Source: UMGS755 sp045652815 (GTDB taxonomy: Bacteria; Bacillota; Clostridia; UBA1381; UBA9506). From it: a stretch of 6,694 nt of DNA. The notes beneath the pieces were generated by a model. The model worked only from the letters and a program-made list of their open reading frames with translations. It ran no database searches and was not told where the DNA came from. Below are positions 1-6,388 of this stretch, piece by piece; position 1 is the first letter of the stretch, and every line of letters begins with the position of its first letter. A program made the translations under genes and the position numbers. The stretch is from the NCBI GenBank assembly GCA_045652815.1, contig JAZOLH010000005.1, positions 1 to 6,694 on the forward strand, written 5' to 3'.

Positions 1-1900
1 CGTTGCTATCATTGTTGATGGTGTTACAAAACTGGGTAAAATCCAGTATACCAATAAAGAGGATCAACAGGTTGAAAACCTGCGTAAAATGTTTCTTGCC
101 ATGGCAAAAGACGTACGCGTTATTTTGATCAAACTGGCTGACCGTCTGCATAATATGCGTACGATTAAGTTCATGTCTGAAGACAAACAGCGTGAAAAAG
201 CAAGAGAAACCTTAGAGGTATATGCGGCTTTAGCACACCGTCTTGGTATGTCTAAAATCAAATGGGAACTTGAAGATTTATCGCTTCGTTATATAGATCC
301 CATTGCATATAAAGAAATTTCCGAATCCATCAGCCAGAAACGAAAAGAACGTGAGCAATATATTGATGATATTATCTCCACCTTCCGTCAAAAACTGGAT
401 GAACTGGGTATCGAAGCTCAGCTGATGGGTCGTGCTAAGCATTTTTACAGCATTTTCCGTAAAATGTTTACCCAGAACAAGAGCATTGATGAAATTTATG
501 ATTTATTTGCTGTTCGTGCTATTGTGGACAGTGTGAAAGACTGTTATGCCGTGCTCGGTATGGTGCACGAATTGTATTTCCCCATTCCCGGTCGTTTTAA
601 AGACTATATCGCCATGCCCAAGCCCAATATGTATCAGTCACTGCATACAACGGTTATGGGCCCCAACGGTATACCTTTTGAAGTACAGATCAGAACAAAA
701 GAAATGCACAAAGTCGCAGAATATGGTATCGCGGCTCACTGGAAATATAAAGAGGGTACAACAGGTAACACATCTGATCTTGACGGTAAACTGGAGTGGA
801 TTGGTAAAATCCTTGAAATTCAAAACGCCGCTGAAGACTCTGATGACTTTATGCGTACTTTAAAGATCGACCTGTTTGCCGATGAAGTATTCGTGTTTAC
901 ACCTAAGGGCGATGTTATCAATCTGCCTGCAGGTTCAACCCCCATCGACTTTGCATTTGCCATCCACACTGCTGTTGGTTGTCGTATGGCAGGTGCCCGC
1001 GTCAACGGTAAAATTGCAACCCTTGATTATCCCTTGCAAAATGGCGACATTGTTGAGGTTATGACATCATCTGCTGTTCACGGTCCCAGTCGTGACTGGT
1101 TGAAACTTTGTAAAACCTCACAGGCGCGCACTAAAATCAACCAATGGTTTAAGAAAGAACGTCGCGAAGAGAATATTCTCCGCGGCAAGGAAATGATTGA
1201 TAAAGAATTAAAGCGTATTGGCGTAGCTCAGAGCGACTTTATTAAACCTGAATGGGCCAACCACCTGATGAAACGCTACGGATTCCATACCTTTGATGAT
1301 TTGTATGCGGCGGTTGGTTATGGCGGTATTACCGTGAATAAGGTAATGTCTCGCTTAAAAGAAGAATATCGTTTGCAGCATCAAAATGATACAGAAACGT
1401 TAATTCCGCCGACGGGTGTTAAAAAGCGCAGCAGTTCCTCTAATGGTATTATTGTTGAGGGCATCGATAACTGCCTGGTTCGCTTATCCCGTTGCTGTAG
1501 CCCTGTTCCCGGTGATGAAATCGTTGGCTATGTAACACGTGGTCGTGGTGTGTCTGTGCATCGTGCTGATTGTCCTAACATTCGTGCTGAACGCAAAAAA
1601 GAAGATGCACCGGAGCGCTTAATTAACGTATTTTGGGAAAGCCAGTACACAGGCAAGAGCGCATACCTCACCGAACTGCAGATTTCTGCTTACGACCGTC
1701 GAGGTCTCCTTGCTGAAATCACAGCGCTTTTGTATGATATGAAAATTTTAATTGCATCTGTTCACACAAGAACCAATAAAGAACAGATTGCAACCCTTAA
1801 CATTGCTATTGAAGTCAACTCAAAAGAACAACTGGATATGGTTGTTAAAAAACTGTCCCGTTTGGGAGGCGTTTTTGAAGTTATTCGAAATAATGCGTAA
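1..1900 (+). CDS. rel: Bifunctional (p)ppGpp synthetase/hydrolase, long RelA/SpoT homologue (5'-truncated by window edge)
   Basis: Makes (p)ppGpp from ATP and GTP/GDP and hydrolyses it, acting in the cytosol with starved ribosomes. The frame is open from base 2 with no start, so the gene begins outside; 632 residues are visible. Long Rel proteins have about 730-740, so roughly 100 N-terminal residues, including the first HD hydrolase motifs, are missing. Numbered from base 2: the end of the hydrolase domain with DRLHNMRT (47-54); synthetase GRAKH (143-147), YDLFAVR (D167), RFKD (198-201) and EVQIRT (E227); TGS domain about 296-355; zinc-finger/CC domain with CC at 498-499, H520 and C524; C-terminal ACT domain from about 556. 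The RFKD version of the synthetase loop (RxKD rather than ExDD) marks bifunctional enzymes. All visible catalytic residues are intact. First gene of the visible operon; the promoter is outside. Confidence 0.97.
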   Translation, partial: VAIIVDGVTKLGKIQYTNKEDQQVENLRKMFLAMAKDVRVILIKLADRLHNMRTIKFMSEDKQREKARETLEVYAALAHRLGMSKIKWELEDLSLRYIDPIAYKEISESISQKRKEREQYIDDIISTFRQKLDELGIEAQLMGRAKHFYSIFRKMFTQNKSIDEIYDLFAVRAIVDSVKDCYAVLGMVHELYFPIPGRFKDYIAMPKPNMYQSLHTTVMGPNGIPFEVQIRTKEMHKVAEYGIAAHWKYKEGTTGNTSDLDGKLEWIGKILEIQNAAEDSDDFMRTLKIDLFADEVFVFTPKGDVINLPAGSTPIDFAFAIHTAVGCRMAGARVNGKIATLDYPLQNGDIVEVMTSSAVHGPSRDWLKLCKTSQARTKINQWFKKERREENILRGKEMIDKELKRIGVAQSDFIKPEWANHLMKRYGFHTFDDLYAAVGYGGITVNKVMSRLKEEYRLQHQNDTETLIPPTGVKKRSSSSNGIIVEGIDNCLVRLSRCCSPVPGDEIVGYVTRGRGVSVHRADCPNIRAERKKEDAPERLINVFWESQYTGKSAYLTELQISAYDRRGLLAEITALLYDMKILIASVHTRTNKEQIATLNIAIEVNSKEQLDMVVKKLSRLGGVFEVIRNNA

Positions 1901-1911
1901 GGAATATAACT

Positions 1912-2541
1912 ATGATTGTTGAAAAAATTGTTGTTGGACGTATGGATGAAAACTGTTATCTGGTTGGGGACCCAAAAGCCCTTTTAGTAATCGACCCAGG
2001 CGACGAAGCAGAAACAATTTTATCCCGCATCCGCGAAGAAAACTATCAGGTTAAATATGTTGTGTTAACCCATTGCCATTATGACCATATTGGTGCTGTT
2101 TCTGCTATTTTAGAGGAAACAGGAGCAGAGTTTGTAATGGCGGAGAAGGAAAGAGACAACTACTTTAACAGAGGCGTTACATTATGTGGCTATTTTGCCC
2201 CAAAACCGACTCTTTGTGAACCGTCAAGACTCGTAACAGATGGCGAGGTAATCAAGGCAGGAGCCTATCAATTCCGCATCATTGAAACACCGGGACACAC
2301 CGGTGGTTCCATCTGTTTGCTTGGCGAAAATCATCTGTTTTCGGGCGATACCTTGTTCCACGGTTCTATCGGCCGCGCTGATTTCCCCACAGGCAGTTTA
2401 AAAGAACTGGTAGCAAGCATTAAAGAAAAACTGTTCACATTGCCCGAAGAAACCGTTGTGCATGCCGGCCACGGTGATGACAGCACAATCGGTTTTGAAA
2501 AGGTTTATAACGAAGTGTATTATTGGGAAAAACGTATCTAA
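1912..2541 (+). CDS. Metallo-beta-lactamase-fold hydrolase, glyoxalase II-like
   Basis: A cytosolic 209-residue hydrolase of the small GloB/YcbL/YqgX-type group of the metallo-beta-lactamase superfamily; no signal peptide or membrane segment is visible. The metal-binding set is complete: THCHYDH gives H54, H56, D58 and H59, followed by H129 in TPGHTGG, the bridging D146 in SGDTLF, and H187 in AGHGDDSTIG. The last motif is usually PGHGPxTT, so the DD pair is a mild deviation. Known relatives hydrolyse S-lactoylglutathione or other thioesters, but many clostridial members have no proven substrate, so I give no symbol. The start is fixed by AAGGAA (1899-1904), which overlaps the rel stop codon and lies 7 bases before the ATG. 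The rel-hydrolase gap is 11 bases. A rel-MBL pairing is common in Firmicutes, often with dtd between them; dtd is absent here. Confidence 0.92.
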   Translation: MIVEKIVVGRMDENCYLVGDPKALLVIDPGDEAETILSRIREENYQVKYVVLTHCHYDHIGAVSAILEETGAEFVMAEKERDNYFNRGVTLCGYFAPKPTLCEPSRLVTDGEVIKAGAYQFRIIETPGHTGGSICLLGENHLFSGDTLFHGSIGRADFPTGSLKELVASIKEKLFTLPEETVVHAGHGDDSTIGFEKVYNEVYYWEKRI

Positions 2542-2558
2542 TATAAAAATTTACAAAT

Positions 2559-2564
2559 GGAGGG
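2559..2564 (+). promoter_or_regulatory. Shine-Dalgarno site that sets the nrdR start
   Basis: GGAGGG ends 7 bases before the ATG at 2572. An in-frame upstream ATG at 2557 overlaps this site and would add five residues (MEGLT) with no ribosome binding site of its own. The 2572 start gives the MKCPYC beginning typical of NrdR proteins. Confidence 0.85.
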
Positions 2565-2571
2565 ATTAACT

Positions 2572-3024
2572 ATGAAATGCCCCTACTGCGAATTTGAAGA
2601 AAGTAAAGTTATTGATTCCCGTCCCACTGATGAGCACGAAGCGATTCGCCGCCGCAGAGAATGTCTTTCCTGCGGGAAACGTTTCACGACTTATGAAAAA
2701 GTGGAAAATATTCCTCTGATGGTGATTAAAAAAGATGGTTCTCGTCAGATGTTTGATCCGCAGAAGCTCTTAAACGGTATTGTGCGCGCTTGTGAAAAAC
2801 GTCCTGTTTCTATGGATACTATGCAGCGTGTTGCCAATGAAATTGAAATTTCTGCGCAGAACTTTTTAGAACGTGAAATCAAATCCGATAAAATCGGTGA
2901 AATGGTTATGGAAAAACTGCGTGACGTAGATGAAGTTGCCTATGTTCGCTTTGCATCTGTTTACCGCGAATTCCGTGATGTTAATACCTTTGTTGAAGAA
3001 GTGAACAAACTTTTAAAGAGGTAG
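2572..3024 (+). CDS. nrdR: Transcriptional repressor NrdR
   Basis: Repressor of ribonucleotide reductase genes that senses the ATP/dATP balance and so ties dNTP synthesis to need. The product is 150 residues, the usual family length. The N-terminal zinc ribbon has C3, C6, C31 and C34, with the basic DNA-contacting stretch RRRREC (26-31) and RFTTYE (37-42) between the ribbon and the ATP-cone domain, which covers about 46-136 and begins with LMVIKKDGSRQ. The end, DVNTFVEEVNKLLKR, is also typical. The start at 2572 was chosen over an in-frame ATG at 2557 because a strong GGAGGG lies 7 bases before it. The gene is 30 bases after the hydrolase and 4 bases before ung. No ribonucleotide reductase gene or recognisable NrdR box pair is in the window, so its targets are elsewhere. 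Confidence 0.97.
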   Translation: MKCPYCEFEESKVIDSRPTDEHEAIRRRRECLSCGKRFTTYEKVENIPLMVIKKDGSRQMFDPQKLLNGIVRACEKRPVSMDTMQRVANEIEISAQNFLEREIKSDKIGEMVMEKLRDVDEVAYVRFASVYREFRDVNTFVEEVNKLLKR

Positions 3025-3028
3025 TTTT

Positions 3029-3694
3029 ATGTTTAACATCGCAGATGACTGGAAAGATAGACTCGCCTCTGAGTTTTCCAAACCTTATTTTAAAGAATTA
3101 TGGGATAAAGTTAACGAAGAGTATGAAACAACGACCGTATATCCTGCCAAGGAAAACATCTTTAACGCCCTTCGTTACACGCCTTATAACAAGGTTAAAA
3201 TTCTTTTGCTGGGTCAGGACCCCTATCACGGTGAAGGACAGGCACACGGTCTTGCTTTTTCTGTTCAGCATGGCGTGCCTGCACCGCCATCTCTTGTGAA
3301 TATGTTTAAAGAACTGGCAAGTGATGTGGGCATAACTGCGCCCTCTACCAACTGTTTAACATCTTGGGCAGAGCAGGGGGTTATGCTGCTGAACACAGTT
3401 TTAACCGTTCGCGAAGGCGAACCCAATTCTCATAAAAAGTATGGCTGGACTACTTTTACCGATAGCATTATTTCTGCCCTTAACGATAGGGAAGACCCTG
3501 TTATTTTTCTTCTTTGGGGCGCTAACGCTAAAGAAAAACTCCCGCTGATTACAAACAGCCATCACTTTATTTTATCAGCACCTCATCCCAGTCCGCTTTC
3601 GGCTTCCCGTGGCTTTTTCGGTTGTCGTCATTTCAGCAAGGCAAACACGATTTTAGAGCGACTGGGCAAAGAGCCGATACACTGGCAATTGTAA
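3029..3694 (+). CDS. ung: Uracil-DNA glycosylase, family 1
   Basis: Removes uracil from DNA by cutting the N-glycosidic bond, starting base excision repair of deaminated cytosine or misincorporated dUMP. The 221 residues match the family-1 length. The water-activating motif GQDPYHG (62-68) carries the catalytic D64. LLNTVLTV gives the uracil-reading N122. The DNA-intercalation loop HPSPLSASRGFFG (186-198) carries catalytic H186 and the wedge residue L190. All key residues are present. The ATG lies 7 bases after AAAGAGG (3015-3021), which sits inside the last nrdR codons, so the two genes are probably translationally coupled. Placement directly after nrdR links dNTP-pool control with uracil repair; this functional link is inference. 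Confidence 0.97.
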   Translation: MFNIADDWKDRLASEFSKPYFKELWDKVNEEYETTTVYPAKENIFNALRYTPYNKVKILLLGQDPYHGEGQAHGLAFSVQHGVPAPPSLVNMFKELASDVGITAPSTNCLTSWAEQGVMLLNTVLTVREGEPNSHKKYGWTTFTDSIISALNDREDPVIFLLWGANAKEKLPLITNSHHFILSAPHPSPLSASRGFFGCRHFSKANTILERLGKEPIHWQL

Positions 3695-3717
3695 ATTAAT
3701 TTGAAAGGTTACTGGTT

Positions 3718-4554
3718 ATGGATTACATTGTTTTTGATTTGGAATGGTCCAGAAACATCCGTAAAGTCATTCCCGGTTGTCCTGATGAAATTATCCAGAT
3801 CGGCGCGGTTAAATACGATAAAAATATGCAATATAAAGGCAGTTTTAATCGTTTTATCAAACCTACAATTTATGATAAAGTAGATAACCGCGTTGCCAAA
3901 ATCACAGGTATTACAAAAGACCATCTGCTTCATTTTGGTATTCCGTTCATGCAGGCATTCCGAGAATTTAAGTCCTTTATGGGTCATGATTTTGTACTGA
4001 TGTCCTGGGGACCACAGGATGTTCAGATTTTGCGTGCCAATGCGCAATATTACAACAAAAGCATTAACTTAAATTTTATGCATCGTTTTTCTGATTTGCA
4101 GCGCTATGCGGCAAAACAGTTAAACACTGATGAAAAGCAGCAAATGGGGCTTAAAACAGCCGCTGATTTATTGCAGATTGCTTACGATGAAGAAACTCTG
4201 CACGATGCTCATGTAGATGCAGAAATCTCAGGCAAGGTGTTTGCCAAAGTTTTTGAGAAAAAATCCTTCGAAGAAACAATCCGCAATGCGGCAGAAGCAC
4301 CGAAACCTGTTTCTAAAACCATCCGCCCTGATAAAAAACAGTTTATACTTACTTGTCCCGATTGCAACAGTTCTTTAAAAAACAAAACCGGTTGGTATCA
4401 GAATGTTGGCGGCGGTCAGTTCTTTGCATTTATGTACTGCAAAAAATGTAAAAAAGATGTTTTTTCCACAGTCGAAATGTTTCAGGGTAAGGGCGGACAA
4501 GCCCATTACAAAAGACGACTCAGATTTATTGATAAAGTTAAAAAATTCGACTGA
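3718..4554 (+). CDS. DEDDh-type 3'-5' exonuclease with C-terminal zinc-ribbon-like segment
   Basis: A 278-residue RNase T/DnaQ-superfamily exonuclease of the KapD/ERI-1-like kind. Exo I is FDLEW with D7 and E9; Exo II includes D101 in SWGPQDVQIL; Exo III is HDAHVD with H162 and D167, a complete DEDDh set. IQIGAV (26-31) and ITGIT (62-66) are also family-typical. The exonuclease domain ends near 182. After a linker, residues about 209-278 hold CPDC (213-216) and CKKC (241-244), spaced like a four-cysteine zinc ribbon, and a very basic tail (HYKRRL...KVKKFD), which suggests nucleic-acid binding. Whether the substrate is DNA or RNA cannot be told. The start follows GAAAGG (3703-3708) by 9 bases. 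It is the last gene of the operon, 23 bases after ung, and is followed by a hairpin terminator. Confidence 0.88.
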   Translation: MDYIVFDLEWSRNIRKVIPGCPDEIIQIGAVKYDKNMQYKGSFNRFIKPTIYDKVDNRVAKITGITKDHLLHFGIPFMQAFREFKSFMGHDFVLMSWGPQDVQILRANAQYYNKSINLNFMHRFSDLQRYAAKQLNTDEKQQMGLKTAADLLQIAYDEETLHDAHVDAEISGKVFAKVFEKKSFEETIRNAAEAPKPVSKTIRPDKKQFILTCPDCNSSLKNKTGWYQNVGGGQFFAFMYCKKCKKDVFSTVEMFQGKGGQAHYKRRLRFIDKVKKFD

Positions 4555-4576
4555 TTCGGTTATCTATAATCGATGT

Positions 4577-4614
4577 AATAAAGAGGCTATGACGTTTGTC
4601 ATAGCCTCTTTATT
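4577..4614. terminator. Perfect 17-bp hairpin, probable bidirectional intrinsic terminator
   Basis: AATAAAGAGGCTATGAC (4577-4593), loop GTTT, then the exact reverse complement (4598-4614). The GC-bearing core GAGGCTATGAC is flanked by AATAAA on one side and TTTATT on the other, so each strand gives a stem followed by a T-rich tract. It begins 22 bases after the exonuclease stop and ends one base from the stop of the convergent DUF1540 gene, so it can end transcripts from both sides. Confidence 0.9.
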
Positions 4615-4615
4615 G

Positions 4616-4783
4616 TTAAGAAGACTTTCTTTTAAAGGATTTACAGTCTGTGCACTGCATTTCGGTGGGATTTGCTTCGTGAGTGCCCACTGTGATGGAG
4701 TTTAATGTGCAATACTGTTCAGAACAGTCGTTATAGGTGCATTCCTGCACAGTACATTTAATGGTTTGTTTACCTGCGTTCAT
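4616..4783 (-). CDS. DUF1540 small cysteine-rich protein
   Basis: A 55-residue protein read on the minus strand. It resembles the DUF1540 family: IKCTVQECTYN near the start, SITVGTHEA in the middle and CKSF near the end. Six cysteines are present at 10, 15, 20, 25, 44 and 47. C10, C15, C25 and C47 look like the conserved family positions; C20 and C44 appear to be extra. This pattern suggests metal binding, probably zinc, but the family has no established function. There is no signal peptide or membrane segment. The start is supported by a ribosome binding site (minus-strand GGAAAGGGG, 4792-4800) 8 bases before the ATG. The stop is one base from the shared terminator hairpin. It lies 69 bases downstream of a cysteine-desulfurase-like gene on the same strand, with a candidate promoter of its own in the gap. 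Confidence 0.85.
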   Translation of the reverse strand: MNAGKQTIKCTVQECTYNDCSEQYCTLNSITVGTHEANPTEMQCTDCKSFKRKSS

Positions 4784-4812
4784 TTAAAACGCCCCTTTCC
4801 TTTGTGTTTTTT

Positions 4813-4840
4813 ATTATGTCGTACGCTTTTAGTATGTGAA
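4813..4840 (-). promoter_or_regulatory. Candidate sigma-A-type promoter for the DUF1540 gene
   Basis: On the minus strand TTCACA (4835-4840, 5 of 6 to TTGACA) is followed after 16 bases by CATAAT (4813-4818, 5 of 6 to TATAAT). The expected start near 4806 would give a leader of about 22 bases that holds the ribosome binding site. This is based on sequence match only. Confidence 0.55.
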
Positions 4841-4852
4841 ATCATATGATTT
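4839..4852. repeat. 14-bp perfect palindrome AAATCATATGATTT
   Basis: A self-complementary site with no loop directly after the stop codon of the desulfurase-like gene, overlapping the -35 box of the candidate DUF1540 promoter by two bases. With no loop and AT-rich sequence it is a poor terminator; an operator is possible, but chance in AT-rich DNA is not excluded. Confidence 0.45.
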
Positions 4853-5986
4853 TTATACGGTTTCTTTCACAATATGATACAGCGCATTAATTGCCGCATC
4901 CACCTCTTTTTGCGTTGTAAAATAGCCAAAACTAAAGCGAACCGTGCCGCTTTCAAGGGTGTTTAGCGACTGATGAGCCGCAGGCGCACAATGCAGTCCG
5001 CTTCTAACAGCAATACCAAAGTCTTTATTTAGTTTTTCTGCCACTTCAATACTGTCCATATTATTTACATTGAGTGCTAAAACATTAACTGAAGAATCAT
5101 CGCCATAGATTGTTATTTCAGGCATATTTTTGATTGTTTCTCTAAATTTTTCAAGTAATGCATGCTCGTGTTCAAAGATTGTATTGATTCCTTCCCGCAT
5201 CACAAATTCTGCCGCCGCACCCAGACCGCAAATGGCAGGCACATTCAGTGTGCCGCTTTCCAAACGGTCGGGCATGGTCTCGGGCTGTAGCAGCAGCTCT
5301 GATTGACTGCCTGTGCCGCCTTCGATAATTGTCTTACAAGTTATGCCATCACGAAGATAAAGCCCGCCTGTGCCTTGTGGTCCATAAAGGCTCTTGTGAC
5401 CGGGGAAAGCAAGCAAATCAACGAAGTCAATATCAATCGGCAAAACACCTGCACTTTGCGCCGCATCTACCATAAAAAGTGTGTTTTCGCCTCGTACAAG
5501 CCGGCCTATTTCGGCAATATCATATACATTTCCGCAAACATTGGATGCGTGGGTACAAATCACAAGTTTTGTATCTTTTTGCATCGCTTTTTTAAAATCA
5601 GCGGGGGAGAGACGTCCGTTTGCATCTGCCTGCACCACGCTATAACGAATGATGCCCTGTTGTTTTAAATGCTCTAAGGGTCGCATGACGGAATTGTGTT
5701 CCATACTGCTGACAACCACGTGATCACCACGGGACAAAACACCTTTAATACCTGCATTAAGTGCCGCTGTTGTGTTTTGAAAGAAAGCAAGTTGTTCCGG
5801 TTTTTTAATTCCAAATAAGGCAGAAACTTTCTCCCTTGCATCAAACACCATTTCACCTGCACGTATGGAATAATCATGTCCACCACGTCCCGGATTGGCG
5901 CTATAACAGCGCATTGCCTGTCCCATCTTTTGATGAACAATTGGCGGCTTTTTAAAAGATGTTGCCGCATAATCTAAATATATCAT
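4853..5986 (-). CDS. Cysteine desulfurase-like class V aminotransferase (PLP enzyme)
   Basis: A fold-type I PLP enzyme of 377 residues, probably taking sulfur from L-cysteine as an enzyme-bound persulfide. Landmarks: LDYAATSFKKP at the start; EHNS with the PLP-stacking H97; THASNVCGN (145-153); VDAAQSAG with the PLP-pyridine D174; FPGHKSLYGPQG with Schiff-base K198; ESGTLN (243-248); and the active-site loop RSGLHCAPAAH with C333, followed by GTVRFSFGYF. This pattern fits the clostridial 'cysteine desulfurase family protein' group close to SufS/CsdB more than IscS. No suf, isc, thiI or selenium gene is beside it, so the sulfur acceptor is unknown. The start at 5986 is set by GGAGG (5995-5999) 8 bases upstream and by the family start; an open-frame ATG at 6040 would add 18 residues upstream of that site. 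It lacks its own clear terminator and may read through into the DUF1540 gene. Confidence 0.93.
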   Translation of the reverse strand: MIYLDYAATSFKKPPIVHQKMGQAMRCYSANPGRGGHDYSIRAGEMVFDAREKVSALFGIKKPEQLAFFQNTTAALNAGIKGVLSRGDHVVVSSMEHNSVMRPLEHLKQQGIIRYSVVQADANGRLSPADFKKAMQKDTKLVICTHASNVCGNVYDIAEIGRLVRGENTLFMVDAAQSAGVLPIDIDFVDLLAFPGHKSLYGPQGTGGLYLRDGITCKTIIEGGTGSQSELLLQPETMPDRLESGTLNVPAICGLGAAAEFVMREGINTIFEHEHALLEKFRETIKNMPEITIYGDDSSVNVLALNVNNMDSIEVAEKLNKDFGIAVRSGLHCAPAAHQSLNTLESGTVRFSFGYFTTQKEVDAAINALYHIVKETV

Positions 5987-5994
5987 AAAGGTTT

Positions 5995-5999
5995 CCTCC
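5995..5999 (-). promoter_or_regulatory. Shine-Dalgarno site that sets the desulfurase-like start
   Basis: Minus-strand GGAGG ends 8 bases before the ATG at 5986. Because the longer in-frame start at 6040 would place this site inside the gene and also lies upstream of the predicted -10 box, the 5986 start is strongly preferred. Confidence 0.85.
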
Positions 6000-6017
6000 G
6001 ATTTCATTCTTCGATTC

Positions 6018-6023
6018 ATTATA
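6018..6023 (-). promoter_or_regulatory. Consensus -10 box for the desulfurase-like gene
   Basis: A perfect TATAAT on the minus strand, 32 bases before the start codon. Transcription would begin near 6011 with a leader of about 25 bases containing the GGAGG site. The -35 position at 17-bp spacing (TAACCA, 6041-6046) is weak, 3 of 6, so an activator or an atypical promoter is possible. Confidence 0.6.
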
Positions 6024-6036
6024 TGAGAGATTTTAA

Positions 6037-6050
6037 ACAATGGTTATTGT
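6037..6050. repeat. Dyad ACAAT-N4-ATTGT in the divergent promoter region
   Basis: ACAAT (6037-6041) and ATTGT (6046-6050) form an inverted repeat with a GGTT spacer. It covers the weak minus-strand -35 position and overlaps the plus-strand -35 candidate, so a bound regulator could affect both directions. The arms are only 5 bases, so chance is possible. Confidence 0.35.
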
Positions 6051-6077
6051 CATTTTTTGCAGAGAAAAGCATATATT
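6047..6077 (+). promoter_or_regulatory. Candidate promoter for the small-protein gene pair
   Basis: TTGTCA (6047-6052, 5 of 6) and TATATT (6072-6077, 5 of 6) are separated by 19 bases, slightly longer than ideal. A start near 6084 would leave a leader of about 30 bases before the ATG at 6114. Confidence 0.4.
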
Positions 6078-6113
6078 GGTAATGAATCAATGAATTTGAA
6101 AGAGAGGATCATC

Positions 6114-6374
6114 ATGGCTGATAAACAAATTATGAATTTACTGAATAAAATGCTTGGACAAATGAATTCTGAGCAGAAAAAGAAATTAGATTCCATTCTG
6201 CAGGATGAAGACAGCATCCGCACAGCATTATCTTCGCTTGATTCTCAAAAAGCCAAAAAAGTGGCAAAGGATTTACACTTAGAAAGCCAGATTTCGGGGG
6301 ATGTAGGCGAGTTTGTAGATACGCTCAAGAAAAATCCCGATTTGATTAAAAATATGGATAAAAAGCCCTTTTAG
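6114..6374 (+). CDS. Small charged helical protein of unknown function
   Basis: An 86-residue, probably cytosolic protein with no signal peptide, cysteine or membrane segment. I do not recognise a named family. It is rich in Lys, Asp, Gln and Leu and looks almost entirely alpha-helical: an amphipathic N-terminal helix (MADKQIMNLLNKMLGQM), a second helix around KKKLDSIL, and a third around KAKKVAKDL. The end is basic (KNMDKKPF). The ATG at 6114 was chosen because AGAGAGG (6101-6107) lies 6 bases before it; the frame is open further upstream, with ATGs at 6057 and 6090 that lack good binding sites. It is divergent from the desulfurase-like gene and 14 bases ahead of a second small-protein gene on the same strand, so the two are probably co-transcribed and may work together. 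Function is not inferable from sequence. Confidence 0.75.
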   Translation: MADKQIMNLLNKMLGQMNSEQKKKLDSILQDEDSIRTALSSLDSQKAKKVAKDLHLESQISGDVGEFVDTLKKNPDLIKNMDKKPF

Positions 6375-6388
6375 AAAGGGGATTTACA

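Noticed and set aside
2557..2571. Longer nrdR start at 2557
   Set aside because: It overlaps the ribosome binding site used for 2572, and NrdR proteins normally begin MKCPYC.
3709..4047. Minus-strand open frame of 112 codons over the exonuclease start
   Set aside because: It is antisense to the Exo I and Exo II motifs of a clear exonuclease and has no supporting ribosome binding site or domain.
4403..4705. Plus-strand open frame of 100 codons crossing the exonuclease end and the terminator
   Set aside because: It overlaps the exonuclease in another frame, runs through the hairpin and antisense to the DUF1540 gene, and its sequence shows no domain or ribosome binding site.
4839..4852. Palindrome as a terminator for the desulfurase-like gene
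   Set aside because: It has no loop and no GC core, so it would not form a stable RNA hairpin followed by a T tract.
5303..5668. Plus-strand open frame of 121 codons antisense to the desulfurase-like gene
   Set aside because: The minus-strand frame has intact PLP-enzyme motifs across the same bases; the antisense product has no recognisable features.
6024..6040. Longer desulfurase-like start at 6040
   Set aside because: It lies upstream of the predicted -10 box, lacks a ribosome binding site and adds residues not seen at the start of this family.
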